Positions 8,783-18,826 are shown, counted from the stretch's first letter. The stretch: 64,000 nucleotides of DNA from Sulfolobus acidocaldarius SUSAZ (GCA_000508305.1 CP006977.1:838621-902620); one strand, 5' to 3'. Numbers and translations are program-made. Notes: generated by a model from the sequence alone, not told the origin.

Positions 8783-9643
8783 CTACTTTCCATTCCTACT
8801 ATTTAACGATAAGTATACTCCTATAAGTATGAGAATTAAGCCTATTATCTCAGGTACGTTGGGAATAACTTTCAAGATTAAGATACTCGTCAAGTATGCA
8901 ATAACGGGAACCAATAGAGAACCCGTACTGGCGCTTACACTCCCAAGGTCCCTTACTGCATTAAACCAGAAGTAAAATCCAGCTACCTGCGCTATTAATG
9001 CCAGGATAAGTAGAAGTACAACACTGGTTACACTAAAATTAAAGTAGTAATCTAATGGAGTTAAGGATGACAAAAATGGTATCGAGATCAATGACATGAA
9101 GGCATTAAGTTTGATTACGTTATCTTTCGACAAGTTCCTGTAGTAATAGACAGTTCCTATAGCCCACGATAAAGAGCCCATTATTCCAGATAATAAACCA
9201 ATGTTAAAGGACAGTGTTGCTGAAATGAGTACCCCCAGCACTCCTATTATCACACCTGACATTCCCCTTAAGCTAATTTTACTGCCCAGAATTAGTTCTA
9301 TAACTAACACAAAAATGGGCTGTGTGTAGATCATAGTAGCTACTAGACCTGGACTCGGGGATAAATATATTCCTACATTAACTGAGGCAAGTAAAATGAT
9401 TACGTTGAATAGGGCATTTACGAATTGCTTAATTCCTATAGAGAAACCTCTTCCTAGAAAGTAAAAAAATATGGTACCTATTATTACTCTTGCCACACTG
9501 ACCAGTATTGGCGAAACAGAAAATGTCACTAGCTTTGTGAGAGGATATGCAATTCCCCAGGCTAAGGATAATGGTATAATCCACTTGAAAAAAGTTATAG
9601 TATCTCTCTGCATTACAGAACCAGTGAAATCCTTTGAATACAT
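8783..9643 (-). CDS. EamA/DMT-superfamily transporter
   Basis: A 286-residue, ten-span inner-membrane protein made of two EamA repeats. The first includes PLSLAWGIAYPLTKLV and SPGLVATMIYTQPIFVLVIE. The second includes GIMGSLSWAIGTVYYYRNLS and SASTGSLLVPVIAYLTS. Such carriers export or import small metabolites (amino acids, sugars, nucleotides). The substrate is not predictable. It is monocistronic and convergent with the DUF202 gene. Confidence 0.85.
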   Translation of the reverse strand: MYSKDFTGSVMQRDTITFFKWIIPLSLAWGIAYPLTKLVTFSVSPILVSVARVIIGTIFFYFLGRGFSIGIKQFVNALFNVIILLASVNVGIYLSPSPGLVATMIYTQPIFVLVIELILGSKISLRGMSGVIIGVLGVLISATLSFNIGLLSGIMGSLSWAIGTVYYYRNLSKDNVIKLNAFMSLISIPFLSSLTPLDYYFNFSVTSVVLLLILALIAQVAGFYFWFNAVRDLGSVSASTGSLLVPVIAYLTSILILKVIPNVPEIIGLILILIGVYLSLNSRNGK

Positions 9644-9715
9644 TGGATAAAAATCTATTTATGATGGTTTCACTAATCAGAATTTAAGTAAACTCTTGAG
9701 GAGGAGGAAAAAGGT

Positions 9716-9970
9716 TTGCAATCCATTGTGAGATTTTCTCATGACAATTCCACGTATATAATTGAGGACTCAGGAGTTATATCACGGGTTTATGGTCAAG
9801 AAAAGTTCCAAATCCTAGTGGTAGATAGGATAGATCATCATAAAATAAAAGTGGCTGTTGAAAATGGGTATAAGCTATTTGAATGTGTGGAAATAAACGA
9901 TAAGGAAAATTGTCTAATAAAGATTTTACACGCAATATATCCTGAATGTAAAACTTGTAAGTTTACGTAA
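9716..9970 (+). CDS. small protein of unknown function, TTG start
   Basis: An 84-residue soluble protein (SIVRFSHDNSTYIIEDSG...) with a C-terminal CxxC (ECKTCKFT). I do not recognise a family. The TTG at 9716 is preceded by a strong purine-rich Shine-Dalgarno-like run GAGGAGGAAAAAGG (9701-9714), which supports translation from this unusual start. Its stop codon (9968-9970) directly abuts a solo hairpin repeat, so the element may have inserted at, and trimmed, the original 3' end. Confidence 0.5.
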   Translation: MQSIVRFSHDNSTYIIEDSGVISRVYGQEKFQILVVDRIDHHKIKVAVENGYKLFECVEINDKENCLIKILHAIYPECKTCKFT

Positions 9971-10009
9971 TGAGGAAAGCTTAGCCACTTATGGCGGGGA
10001 GGAAGTCAG
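9969..10009 (+). repeat. degenerate IS605-type solo hairpin
   Basis: It begins AATGAGGAAAGC and ends GGGGAGGAAGTCAG, as other copies in the window do. The central hairpin has decayed (TTAGCCACTTATGGCGG in place of GCCTCGCCCTTTAGGGCGG). It lies directly after the small gene ending at 9970. Confidence 0.6.
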
Positions 10010-10190
10010 ATTCAAAAATGTTATTAATGCCAATTTAATTTCATGAGTAGGTCTAGTCATTGTATTTTGTTTCAGGCTCAGTTTAGCTCCTTTATTGGCA
10101 TGAGATGGCTGGTTGATCTTTAGTTAGTTTTCTGATATCCTTCCTCAGCATACATAATTCTTAATTTTCAGCCATTAGAGAGTTATTAGT

Positions 10191-11015
10191 ATGTACATAG
10201 AGTTCATTGAGAGGGAATTATCCAGTGAATATCTAGTTTACAGTGACCTAAAGCTCGACAGAGCTTATGTTACTGGTGCAGGGGATTCTTATGCAGTTGC
10301 TCTAACAGTTGAGGGTAAGACAAAGGGAAGATTCAGGGCAATAGATCCTTATGAGGCTTTAGCATATGACAGCTTGGAATACCCTTTAGTGATTATATCC
10401 GTCTCAGGAAAACCTAAAAGTAATATTAGATTAGCAGAGAAGTTTAAGGGAAAGACTAAGATATATGTAATCACGGCTAATGAAAAGTCTATTCTAGCTA
10501 AACTAGCAGACTATGTTATTACTATTCCATATTATTCGAAACAGGTGCTGCCAGGAACTCTTTCTTTTCTCATGAGTCTAAGTGCGGTATACTCATTAGC
10601 AGGAGAAGAAGTTGTCAGGAACGAGATAAATGAGACTATAGACCTCTCAGATAATCCGTTCTTTGTAGGTTATAGGGAAAATTATGGTATAGCGTATTAT
10701 GGAATGTTAAAGTTTTCAGAGATTTTTGGCTATTCAGCTAATGCCGAGAGACTGGAGCAGTTCCTTCACTCACCTATTTTTTCAACCAGAGGAAGAGAAA
10801 TAGTTCTGTTGGGTAGTAATGATAGCAGAGAGGATATTTTAGTAAACCTAGTGAATTACACTAAAATAGTGAAAACTCCTTGTTCTGATGCCTTTTGTAA
10901 CACTAAAGTTCTATTAAGATCAATAGTACAGAAGATGAAGCGAGAAAATTGGGACAGGGTATATTTCTTAGAAACTAAAAATATATTAGATATCAGCTCG
11001 AAAATGATATATTGA
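10191..11015 (+). CDS. SIS-domain sugar-phosphate isomerase/regulator-like protein
   Basis: A 274-residue protein with a SIS (sugar isomerase) fold. Residues about 22-140 contain the phosphosugar-binding signature AYVTGAGDSYAVAL and the Ser-rich strand VIISVSGKPKSN, then ITANEKSILAKLADYV. The second half (LEQFLHSPIF...) resembles the second SIS-like lobe of archaeal phosphoglucose/phosphomannose isomerase or glucosamine-phosphate enzymes. The conserved catalytic residues of a particular isomerase cannot be assigned from the sequence alone. It is followed after 6 bases by a small gene at 11022, so the two are probably cotranscribed. Confidence 0.7.
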   Translation: MYIEFIERELSSEYLVYSDLKLDRAYVTGAGDSYAVALTVEGKTKGRFRAIDPYEALAYDSLEYPLVIISVSGKPKSNIRLAEKFKGKTKIYVITANEKSILAKLADYVITIPYYSKQVLPGTLSFLMSLSAVYSLAGEEVVRNEINETIDLSDNPFFVGYRENYGIAYYGMLKFSEIFGYSANAERLEQFLHSPIFSTRGREIVLLGSNDSREDILVNLVNYTKIVKTPCSDAFCNTKVLLRSIVQKMKRENWDRVYFLETKNILDISSKMIY

Positions 11016-11021
11016 TAGGAT

Positions 11022-11267
11022 ATGGAGAGCCTTGATTTAACTACTGATGTGGAGAAAGGTACCTGTGAGTCTGGCTCAACATATATGAGCTTACTCAGGT
11101 TTTGGCTCGAAGTAGGTGGAAATAAGGAAGTAAAAGTGATAGCTTGGAAGGGAAGACAAGAGGGTCAAGTTGATAATTGGGTGAGCCAGATGGCAGATAA
11201 GGGAGTAAAGATAGTCGATAAAAAGATAAACAATGAAAAAGTCACCTACATAATATATCTTTCATAA
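11022..11267 (+). CDS. small alpha/beta protein, possibly TusA-like
   Basis: An 81-residue protein following the SIS gene by 6 bases. The pattern LDLTTDVEKGTCESGSTY, a helix, then a strand and WVSQMADKGVKIVDKK recalls the beta-alpha-beta order and length of TusA-type sulfur carriers, with a single cysteine at residue 15 where TusA has its active Cys. The standard CPxP motif is absent, so the resemblance is weak. It could simply be an unrelated small partner of the SIS protein. Confidence 0.4.
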   Translation: MESLDLTTDVEKGTCESGSTYMSLLRFWLEVGGNKEVKVIAWKGRQEGQVDNWVSQMADKGVKIVDKKINNEKVTYIIYLS

Positions 11268-11529
11268 CGCTCTTCTTTCAATCATTATTTTCGATCTTTG
11301 ACGTTACGTTTACAACGCATGAGAAAGAAGTCACTCCTAAAAAGATTCGTGGAAATAACTTAAGATTAAAAGTTTAAGAACCAGGTTTACGTTCGCATAT
11401 TTCACGTGTTATTAGAGGTTCTTGTAGTACAAATTTATGTAATTAACATAATTTTAGTTTAGCATTTTTAAAGGTTAGTCATAAGGAGATTGACGACATA
11501 ATTTATGTCACACTTCGTGTTATTCACTG

Positions 11530-12399
11530 TTGAGAATAGGTTACGTATCCACAAATTACTCTTTAGGTTGTAAAGCTGATAAAACAATAAAACTCGCTTC
11601 TTTGTCTGAAGAGAGAGTGCTTAAAGTCTCTTCCTCAAATTTACTTTGCCTTAAAAATATATTGGAATGGAATCTGAAACATGAAATACTTTTCTTCAGG
11701 ATAAGCTCCAATACTATACCATTGGCTTCACACCCCAAATTCCATGTGAATTGGAAGGATAAGCTTTCTCACATCCTGGGAGATATGGGGGACTTCATAA
11801 AGGAAAACTCAATAAGAATCTCCATGCATCCAGGTCAATATGTGGTTTTAAATTCTGTCAGGGAAGAAGTGGTGAGGTCAAGTATTATGGAATTAAAGTA
11901 TCATGCTGACTTGTTAGACTCCATGGGTATTGGAGGCAAAATTCAAATACATGTAGGAAGTTCTATGAATGGTAAAGAGGAAAGTCTTAACAGATTCATA
12001 GAGAATTTTCATAAGTTACCTTCAAACATAAGTAAAAGACTAGTAATTGAAAATGACGACAAGGTGTTTAGCTTAAAGGATTGTCTATGGATAAGTGAAA
12101 GGATAGGTATTCCTGTCATTTTTGACAATCTTCATCACTCTATTCTTAACAACGGAGAAAGTCTGAATGACGCACTAAGTCTAGTGAGGAGGACTTGGAA
12201 GGATAGACCTATGATAGATTATAGTGAACAGGAGCCAGGAGAAAAACCTGGAGTCCATGCCTCCACAATCAATGAGGAGAATTTCAGAAGATTCGTGAAC
12301 GAGGTGGATGAAGTTGATATAATGCTTGAGGTAAAGGATAAGGAGATTAGTGCACTAAAGGCTGTAAAAGTGTTAAAGGAGTTAAACAAATTAGGCTAG
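11530..12399 (+). CDS. uvsE: UV damage endonuclease (UvdE/UVDE)
   Basis: A 289-residue TIM-barrel endonuclease that nicks 5' of UV photoproducts. The start is TTG at 11530: the family begins RIGY, which follows immediately. Metal-site segments are visible in order: SMHPGQYVVLNS, KIQIHVGSS, RLVIENDDK, PVIFDNLHHS, EKPGVHAS and MLEVKDKE, giving the expected His/Glu/Asp set and a Lys before the final His. Length matches bacterial and archaeal homologues. It is monocistronic; a TATA-like ATTTTTAAAG (about 11463) implies a short leader of about 30 bases. Confidence 0.9.
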   Translation: MRIGYVSTNYSLGCKADKTIKLASLSEERVLKVSSSNLLCLKNILEWNLKHEILFFRISSNTIPLASHPKFHVNWKDKLSHILGDMGDFIKENSIRISMHPGQYVVLNSVREEVVRSSIMELKYHADLLDSMGIGGKIQIHVGSSMNGKEESLNRFIENFHKLPSNISKRLVIENDDKVFSLKDCLWISERIGIPVIFDNLHHSILNNGESLNDALSLVRRTWKDRPMIDYSEQEPGEKPGVHASTINEENFRRFVNEVDEVDIMLEVKDKEISALKAVKVLKELNKLG

Positions 12400-12605
12400 A
12401 GCATTGATTAACATAAATCCAGTTTATTAAATAAAAACTAGATCGACACTTCATAATCTCTCTATCGTGTTTACTACTGCTCTCTTCAAATATCTGATGG
12501 ATAAATTAGACTATGATGATAGGGTAAGTTCTTATCGTATCAAAGTGGTACTAGAGGTTTTCTATAATGTGGGAAAAAAAGAGCTAGTTTAATTTGAGAG
12601 AGAAA

Positions 12606-14201
12606 CTATGGCTTAAATAGGGCTGGCGCAAAGATAGCAAACAAGACTCCTACTAATATCAGATAGAACAGTATGCCAAACGCCCACGGTAGGTTAGCCC
12701 TTATTACCGTTCCCTCATTTCTCACATACTTTGTGGTAGACACACCTGCACTTGCAGTCTGTGGTGCAACAGGTTTACCTAATTCGGCGCCAACAGAGTT
12801 TAAAGATATTGTTATTCCTACTGGTACTCCTGCTATATTTGCTGTAGCTGCTTGAAATGCGCCAAATAATGCATTCGAGGAGGTATTGCTACCTGATAGT
12901 GCACAGCCTATCCAACCGAATAGTGGTGATACTATTACAAACAGAAAGCCTAAATCTCCTGCCCTCCAGGCTAACGAGTACGCCATACCGCTGAAGTTGA
13001 ACACATATGCTAAACCTACAACAAACACTCCTGTTAATATCCCACCCCAATACTGTAACAATGATTTCTTGAGGGCTTGAGCCATTATTTTACCTGGGGT
13101 TCGTAATATTCCACATATTATAAGCCATGATGCTAGAATTGAAGTGCCTGCAACGAACGGATTAAACGCAAAACTTACGCTCACAGTCTTGTGTAACAGT
13201 GAAGAGAAGGCAGGCTGGGCTAAAGTGAAAGAGGAAACTTTAGTTAATGGAGACCAGGGTCCAGTCCAGAGAGTGACTACTATTATTAACGCTATGAAGG
13301 CTGACCAAGCTAGAATAATATCCCTCGTTTGATACTTTTTACCCTTATCTGATTCTCCACCATTAGTCTGTGATAGGACAACTAGCCTCTTTGGTTTCCA
13401 TACCCTTACGAATAACAGTAACACTGCAAAAGATACTAAGGAGCCCGTTATATCTGGTAAATAAGGTCCAATAAAACTGGCTATTGGGTATTGACCTAGT
13501 ATATAAGATAAAGAAGCTAGTATTGCTATAGGCCATGCGTCCCTAATCCCTCTCCATTTATCCACTAAGTACAGTAGTATCCATGGAGGTAACAATCCTA
13601 AAAATGCTACAATTTTAGCAACAGATGAAGATACAAATAATAACGGAAGTCCTGTAGTGGAAGCCAAAATAATTATTGGAGTACCTAGGGCTCCATAAGA
13701 TACAGGTGCATTATTTGCTAGTGCAGAGACTTGTAAGGCTTTTAGATCTTCAAATCCCAACGCTATAAGTAATGGAGCTACAAAAGCCCAGGGGTATCCG
13801 AAACCTACTAAACCCTCCAGTAATGCTCCAAATGACCATGCCAAAATAACAGCCTGAATTCTCGCGTCTCTTGTAGCATTTCTCACTAACCAATCCTTAA
13901 AAACATCAAACTTGCCTGTGAGGACAAGAGTGTTATATATTGTTAACCCCCAAAACACAATCCATGATATGTTCCATGAACCAACTAGGGCACCGATTAG
14001 CCAAGCTTTAACAACCTGGTCTGCAGGAGCACCCCAAACGAGAATACCAACGAGAATGGTTACTATAGAGCCTATTAATGTTGCAATCCATGCCGTTAAC
14101 CTTAAACCAGCTAGTAAAACCAGTAGGACTACTATTGGTGTTAAAGACGCAAAAACCGTTAGAGCTACATTACCTGTTGGATTTAACGGTTGTGTATACA
14201 T
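12606..14201 (-). CDS. L-lactate permease (LctP family)
   Basis: A 531-residue, roughly 12-14-span carrier for lactate/glycolate uptake with H+. Family features: WNISWIVFWGLTIYNTLVLTG, SFGALLEGLVGFGYPWAF, NNAPVSYGALGTPIIIL, GWIGCALSGSNTSSNALFG and the C-terminal NSVGAELGKPVAPQT. It is divergent from the aldehyde dehydrogenase gene across 174 bases, with TATATATT-rich promoter DNA directly upstream. The pair suggests uptake and oxidation of lactate, lactaldehyde or a related C3 compound, which is inference. Confidence 0.9.
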   Translation of the reverse strand: MYTQPLNPTGNVALTVFASLTPIVVLLVLLAGLRLTAWIATLIGSIVTILVGILVWGAPADQVVKAWLIGALVGSWNISWIVFWGLTIYNTLVLTGKFDVFKDWLVRNATRDARIQAVILAWSFGALLEGLVGFGYPWAFVAPLLIALGFEDLKALQVSALANNAPVSYGALGTPIIILASTTGLPLLFVSSSVAKIVAFLGLLPPWILLYLVDKWRGIRDAWPIAILASLSYILGQYPIASFIGPYLPDITGSLVSFAVLLLFVRVWKPKRLVVLSQTNGGESDKGKKYQTRDIILAWSAFIALIIVVTLWTGPWSPLTKVSSFTLAQPAFSSLLHKTVSVSFAFNPFVAGTSILASWLIICGILRTPGKIMAQALKKSLLQYWGGILTGVFVVGLAYVFNFSGMAYSLAWRAGDLGFLFVIVSPLFGWIGCALSGSNTSSNALFGAFQAATANIAGVPVGITISLNSVGAELGKPVAPQTASAGVSTTKYVRNEGTVIRANLPWAFGILFYLILVGVLFAIFAPALFKP

Positions 14202-14344
14202 GGCTATTTAAATATATAAAATATATATTATTTAAATTTATATTTAAAGGTAAGTCAGTTTTAACCAGAATAACTTTTACAAACTGCACACTTACATATC
14301 GGAAAATTTGAAAATTTTTAGTTTATGTACTAAATGAAAATAAT

Positions 14345-14356
14345 GTTTAAATATAT
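14345..14356 (+). promoter_or_regulatory. TATA box fixing the aldehyde dehydrogenase start
   Basis: GTTTAAATATAT lies 20-31 bases upstream of the ATG at 14376. Archaeal transcripts start about 25 bases after the box, so the mRNA would begin at or next to 14376. The upstream ATG at 14334 would precede its own promoter. Confidence 0.6.
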
Positions 14357-14375
14357 CATTAAAGTAATTCAATTA

Positions 14376-15857
14376 ATGATAGAAGTCAGGTCAATAATTA
14401 ATGGAGAAGAAAGAAGGTCTGATGAATATATTTACAGGGAATGCCCTTACAACGTTGACACGAGTGTAACAAAAATTAATGTAGCTAAAGAGTCTGATGT
14501 CGAGGAGGCAATCGACGTTGCCAGGGAATTCTTTGATAAGGATAAAAACGGATGGGTTTCAAACTACAAGGCAAGGGATAAGACATTATTCAGAATAGCT
14601 GAAAAAATAAGGGGAGAGATCCAGGCCTTATCCAAATTGCTTGTAGAAGAGATAGGGATGCCTATAAGACAAGCTAGAGTACAGGTTAGTGCTGCAGCTG
14701 ACGTATTCGAGTACTATGCAGGTTTTGGAAGTAAGATATACGATACTTCAAAATTCCTTCCCAGCAAGGATATGGTACAAATCATAAAGGAACCAGTAGG
14801 TGTTGTGGGGTTAATAACACCTTGGAATTTTCCATTAACACAGAGTGCAAGAAAGCTAGCCCCAGCCATTACAGTAGGTTGCACAATAGTCTGGAAACCA
14901 GCAACTTACGCAACAGGTATAGCATACCAGTTAGCAAAAATCATATTGTCTTCAGGAGTCCCTAAAGGTGCTCTAAATGTTATATTTGGTCCAGGGGAAA
15001 AGGTAGGTGCACAAATAGTAAGGAGCAAAAAGATAGATAAGATATCTTTTACAGGTGAGACCAACACCGGTAAGTGGATAATGAGTGAGGCTTCTAAGGA
15101 CTTAAAAAGGGTTTCATTAGAGCTAGGAGGCAAAGACCCTATTATACTATTTAGTTATAGTGATTTGAAAAACGCTGTAAAAGGAGCAATCTTTGGGGCT
15201 CTAAGGAATGCAGGTCAGGCATGTGGTGCAACCTCTAGACTATTGGTGGAGGAGAGTATTGCAGAAAAGGTCGAGATGGAGATAAGTAATGAAATTAAAA
15301 AACTTAAGTTAGGTATTCCACTTCAGGAGGACACAGATATTGGTCCGGTAGTGTCGAAACCCCAAGAGGATAAGGTAATTGACTATATCGAAACTGGGAT
15401 AAAGGAAGGATATAAGTTACTTGTTGGAGGTAGGAAAGTTACTGACGGCGAATTTCAAAGAGGTTACTTTATTGAGCCAACAGTGTTCTCTAACGTGGAT
15501 AATAAGTCCAAGATAGCCCAGGAGGAAATATTTGGACCTGTTCTTGTAATAATTTATTTCAAGGACGAGAGGGAGGCAATATCCTTGGCTAACGACGTTA
15601 TATATGGGTTAACAGCATCTATATGGACCAATGACTACAGGAAGGCAATTAGAGTTTCCAGGGAATTAAGGGTAGGTACAGTGTGGATAAATGACGTGTA
15701 CACACAGCCCTCAGAGGGTCTGTGGGGTGGGTATAAGCAAAGTGGGATTGGCAGGGAATTGGGAATACAAGGTATTGAGGATTTTCTTGAAACTAAAATG
15801 TTGTATACGAATTTAAGTGGATCTTACCCTCACTTTAAACAAGTGGCCAAGGATTAA
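14376..15857 (+). CDS. NAD(P)-dependent aldehyde dehydrogenase
   Basis: A 493-residue ALDH-superfamily enzyme oxidising an aldehyde to its acid. I choose the ATG at 14376 (MIEVRSIINGEERRS) over the one 14 codons upstream, because the TATA box lies between them and the family begins here. Motifs: TPWNFPLTQSARKLAP, KPATYATG, FTGETNTGKWI, the general-base Glu in LELGGKDPI, the nucleophile Cys in NAGQACGATSRL, QEEIFGPVL and SGIGRELGIQG. It resembles lactaldehyde/succinate-semialdehyde/glyceraldehyde-type dehydrogenases; the substrate is unassigned. Divergence from a lactate permease hints at lactaldehyde or similar. Confidence 0.88.
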   Translation: MIEVRSIINGEERRSDEYIYRECPYNVDTSVTKINVAKESDVEEAIDVAREFFDKDKNGWVSNYKARDKTLFRIAEKIRGEIQALSKLLVEEIGMPIRQARVQVSAAADVFEYYAGFGSKIYDTSKFLPSKDMVQIIKEPVGVVGLITPWNFPLTQSARKLAPAITVGCTIVWKPATYATGIAYQLAKIILSSGVPKGALNVIFGPGEKVGAQIVRSKKIDKISFTGETNTGKWIMSEASKDLKRVSLELGGKDPIILFSYSDLKNAVKGAIFGALRNAGQACGATSRLLVEESIAEKVEMEISNEIKKLKLGIPLQEDTDIGPVVSKPQEDKVIDYIETGIKEGYKLLVGGRKVTDGEFQRGYFIEPTVFSNVDNKSKIAQEEIFGPVLVIIYFKDEREAISLANDVIYGLTASIWTNDYRKAIRVSRELRVGTVWINDVYTQPSEGLWGGYKQSGIGRELGIQGIEDFLETKMLYTNLSGSYPHFKQVAKD

Positions 15858-16043
15858 ATTTAGATAGACCTTAAAACGCTATAGATGAGCTTTATTAGTT
15901 TCATTTAATTTGCGTCTATAGCGGTTTTCCACAAAATAGAAAAATAATCCTAATCTTCATACTACAATTATCTATTAGTAACCTCATAAATCAGTTAAAT
16001 AGTTGACTAAAACGTTTTTACTTTCTTTAACCAATTATATATC

Positions 16044-17858
16044 ATGAAGGTTGATTTAAGCCCTTTAAACGGCATTGTTTCTGACAAAACATTTCAAAAA
16101 TTAAAAAGTATAAACAACCCTTCCCTAGTCCATTTCTTGAGCCAGACCATAGAGCTTACTACCCCAGACAGCGTTTACATATCATTTGGTGAAGAGAAGG
16201 ACAGAGAATACGTTAAAAAAAGGGCTTTGGAGACTAAGGAAGAAATCAGGCTCAAAATGGAAGGGCATACAATACATTTTGACCACCCTTTAGATCAAGC
16301 AAGGGCTAGAGAGGACACTTTCATTCTATTTGATGAGAAAATCCCATTTGTGAACACAAAGCCCAGAGATGAGGGCTTAAGGGAGATGTTATCTCTATTG
16401 AAGGGTTCTATGAAGGGTAGAGAGATGTACATAGGTTTTTATTCATTGGGTCCAAGGAACTCAAAATTTTCAATATTAGCAGTGCAAATTACAGATTCTC
16501 CATATGTAATTCACAGCGAGAATATATTATACAGGAATGCATTTGAGGATTTTTATGGAGATAAACCGTTTTTGAAATTCATTCATTCAAAGGGACAATT
16601 AGATATCAAGAAAAGGAGAATTATGATAGATGTTAAGGAAAATACCGTTTATAGTGTTAACACCACATATGCTGGTAATAGTGTAGGCCTGAAAAAACTA
16701 GCCTTAAGGTTAACAGTTACGAAAGCTGTAAATGAAGGTTGGCTTTCCGAACATATGGCTATTGTGGGATTTCAGGGAAACCGTGGTACCCATTACTTCA
16801 CAGCATCTTTTCCGTCAGGATCTGGTAAAACATCAACTTCAATGTTAGGAAGTCTGATCAGCGATGATTTAGCATTTATAAAGGAAATTGACGGTGTGTG
16901 CAGAGCAGTAAATCCTGAGATCGGTATTTTTGGAATTATTCAAGGAATAAACGAGAGAGATGACCCTGTAATATGGGATGTATTACATAAACCCGGTGAA
17001 GTTATTTTTTCTAACGTGTTGATGACAGACGACGGAGGAGTATATTGGGAAGGAAGTGAGGTTGAAAAACCCGAAAAGGGATACAACCATGAGGGAGTGT
17101 GGACTAAGGAAAGTGGAAAACCAGCTTCTCATCCTAATGCCAGGTTCACATCTCCTTTAACATCATTCAGTAATTTGGACAAAGACTATGATAGTCCACA
17201 AGGTGTTGTAATTGAGGGAATAATTTTTGGAGTTAGAGACTACTCCACTTTAGTCCCTGTGACAGAGGCTTTCTCCTGGGAACACGGAGTCATAACTATA
17301 GGCGCTTCAATGGAGTCCTCTAGAACTTCAGCAGTTATCGGCAAAGCTGATGTTTTAGAATTCAACCCTATGGCAATACTTGACTTCATGCCTCTGTCCT
17401 TAGGAAAATACTTAAATAACTATCTAACATTTGGCAGAAATCTCAGAAACGTCCCCAAGATATTTAGCTTCAATTATTTTCTTAGGGACGAAAACAACAA
17501 ATTCCTCAATTCCAAGGAAGATAAACGGGTATGGGTTAAATGGGCTGTTAAAAGAGTAGAGAGTGAGACTGACGCTATTTACACACCTGTAGGATTTATT
17601 CCATACTACGAAGATCTAAGCAAACTGTTTGACTCCACTCTGGGCAAGCAGTACACAAAAGAGGCATACGAACTTCAGTTTACCCTGAAATTAAGTAAAT
17701 ATCTGGAAAAGACCGAGAGGATAATTAAGATATACTCAGAGATAGCAGACACACCGATAGAGGTTATTAATGAATTGAAAGCACAAAAGGACAGGCTACT
17801 AGACTACATAAATAGATATGGCGACAAGGTATCTCCATTCCAGTTAGTGAAGAGCTAA
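16044..17858 (+). CDS. pckG: phosphoenolpyruvate carboxykinase (GTP)
   Basis: A 604-residue enzyme converting oxaloacetate + GTP to PEP, the entry step of gluconeogenesis. Recognisable are the substrate-binding [12 protein letters not shown]-type region ([15 protein letters not shown]), [20 protein letters not shown] (kinase-1 P-loop), DDLAFIKE (kinase-2), [20 protein letters not shown] and [18 protein letters not shown]. Length fits the GTP class. The P-loop reads PSGSGKT where animal and many bacterial enzymes have PSACGKT, so the hyper-reactive Cys is a Ser. A TATA-like GTTTTTACT lies about 30 bases before the ATG. It would allow growth on lipids and C2/C3 acids, which fits the neighbourhood. 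Confidence 0.92.
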   Translation: MKVDLSPLNGIVSDKTFQKLKSINNPSLVHFLSQTIELTTPDSVYISFGEEKDREYVKKRALETKEEIRLKMEGHTIHFDHPLDQARAREDTFILFDEKIPFVNTKPRDEGLREMLSLLKGSMKGREMYIGFYSLGPRNSKFSILAVQITDSPYVIHSENILYRNAFEDFYGDKPFLKFIHSKGQLDIKKRRIMIDVKENTVYSVNTTYAGNSVGLKKLALRLTVTKAVNEGWLSEHMAIVGFQGNRGTHYFTASFPSGSGKTSTSMLGSLISDDLAFIKEIDGVCRAVNPEIGIFGIIQGINERDDPVIWDVLHKPGEVIFSNVLMTDDGGVYWEGSEVEKPEKGYNHEGVWTKESGKPASHPNARFTSPLTSFSNLDKDYDSPQGVVIEGIIFGVRDYSTLVPVTEAFSWEHGVITIGASMESSRTSAVIGKADVLEFNPMAILDFMPLSLGKYLNNYLTFGRNLRNVPKIFSFNYFLRDENNKFLNSKEDKRVWVKWAVKRVESETDAIYTPVGFIPYYEDLSKLFDSTLGKQYTKEAYELQFTLKLSKYLEKTERIIKIYSEIADTPIEVINELKAQKDRLLDYINRYGDKVSPFQLVKS

Positions 17859-17860
17859 AA

Positions 17861-17872
17861 CTTCTCTTTTTT
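17861..17872 (+). terminator. T-rich terminator after pckG
   Basis: CTTCTCTTTTTT follows the pckG stop by two bases. Archaeal RNA polymerase commonly stops at such T-tracts without a hairpin. The call rests on position and composition only. Confidence 0.35.
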
Positions 17873-17935
17873 CCCCATTTAACACCACACTACGTCAACG
17901 TACGCGATCTACACTATTCTAGACAAATCCATCGT

Positions 17936-18826
17936 TCATGGGTCTTTTTTCCTACTTCCACTTATTAGGCTTCGTAATTCTGACGTAAAATCAGTTAATG
18001 GCTTCATATCCACACCCTCAAATTTCTTAACTATCTCCTTTATTGACTTGTTTATGCCAGGAATCACCAGGTCCTCATTCAACTCTATTAACGGAATTGC
18101 TAAAAATTCTCTCCCCTCTATCTCAGGATCTGGAACAGTTACCCCTTCCTCGTTGATCACTCTGTTTCCATAGAGTATTAAATCGAGATCAATAGTCCTA
18201 GGTAAGAATTTATTCTTTGTCCTTTCTCTCCCTAGTTCACTCTCAATTTTCCTCAATATGTTATATTTCAAATCTTTCGGCGACATATTAATTCTGCTCT
18301 CAACGACACAGTTAAAGTAGTCAGGTTGATCCGGGGGAATGGATTTAGTAAGATATACTGTGGAAATTTTCCTAATTTTAATCATTTTGTCTAGTAACTC
18401 TATCGCTCTTCTAACGTTATCTTCAGGGTTAATGTTAGACCCAATTGATATATATACTTTAGCTAAGTTATCTTTTCTTTTTGCTCTCACTTCGACTGAA
18501 ACATTTTTCGCTCTGCTCAACGCACCCGGTTTTCCGACCTTTACCACAACTTTCTTTATTCTATTATCTTGAAGAACGACCTTACTCAGCCTGTACGCAA
18601 GGCTCTCAAGTAAGTTAAAAGAGGAGTTCTCTACATAGGAGATGATCTCCTTCTTTAAGACTTTATAGTCAACAGTTTCTGGTAGCAGATCACTTTTGGC
18701 TCCTTCTCTTAAGTCAGCCCAATAATGGACGTCTATAGATACCTCCTGCCTCATTTCTTTCTCCTGCGGGTTTATGCCAATAATTGTATATAATCTCAAG
18801 TCCTCTATGGAAATCTTGTATGTCAT
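17936..18826 (-). CDS. FolB-FolK fusion: dihydroneopterin aldolase / HPPK
   Basis: A 296-residue two-domain protein. Residues 1-118 match dihydroneopterin aldolase (IEDLRLYTIIGINPQEKEMRQ, LPETVDYKVLKKEI, FNLLESLAYRLSKVVL, VKVGKPGAL). Residues about 120-285 match 6-hydroxymethyl-dihydropterin pyrophosphokinase (YISIGSNINPEDNVRRAI, QPDYFNCVVE, the ATP/Mg loop PRTIDLDLILYG, then PDPEIEGREFLAIPL). The fusion would take dihydroneopterin through aldol cleavage to activated pterin pyrophosphate. The ATG overlaps the stop of the SDR gene upstream by four bases (ATGA), so both are translated from one mRNA. This is pterin/folate-type cofactor synthesis; the end product in Sulfolobales is a modified pterin. 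Confidence 0.9.
   Translation of the reverse strand: MTYKISIEDLRLYTIIGINPQEKEMRQEVSIDVHYWADLREGAKSDLLPETVDYKVLKKEIISYVENSSFNLLESLAYRLSKVVLQDNRIKKVVVKVGKPGALSRAKNVSVEVRAKRKDNLAKVYISIGSNINPEDNVRRAIELLDKMIKIRKISTVYLTKSIPPDQPDYFNCVVESRINMSPKDLKYNILRKIESELGRERTKNKFLPRTIDLDLILYGNRVINEEGVTVPDPEIEGREFLAIPLIELNEDLVIPGINKSIKEIVKKFEGVDMKPLTDFTSELRSLISGSRKKDP

Noticed and set aside
12467-12592. Possible 41-codon gene from a GTG
   Set aside because: It has no ribosome-binding site or TATA box at the right distance, and no recognisable product.
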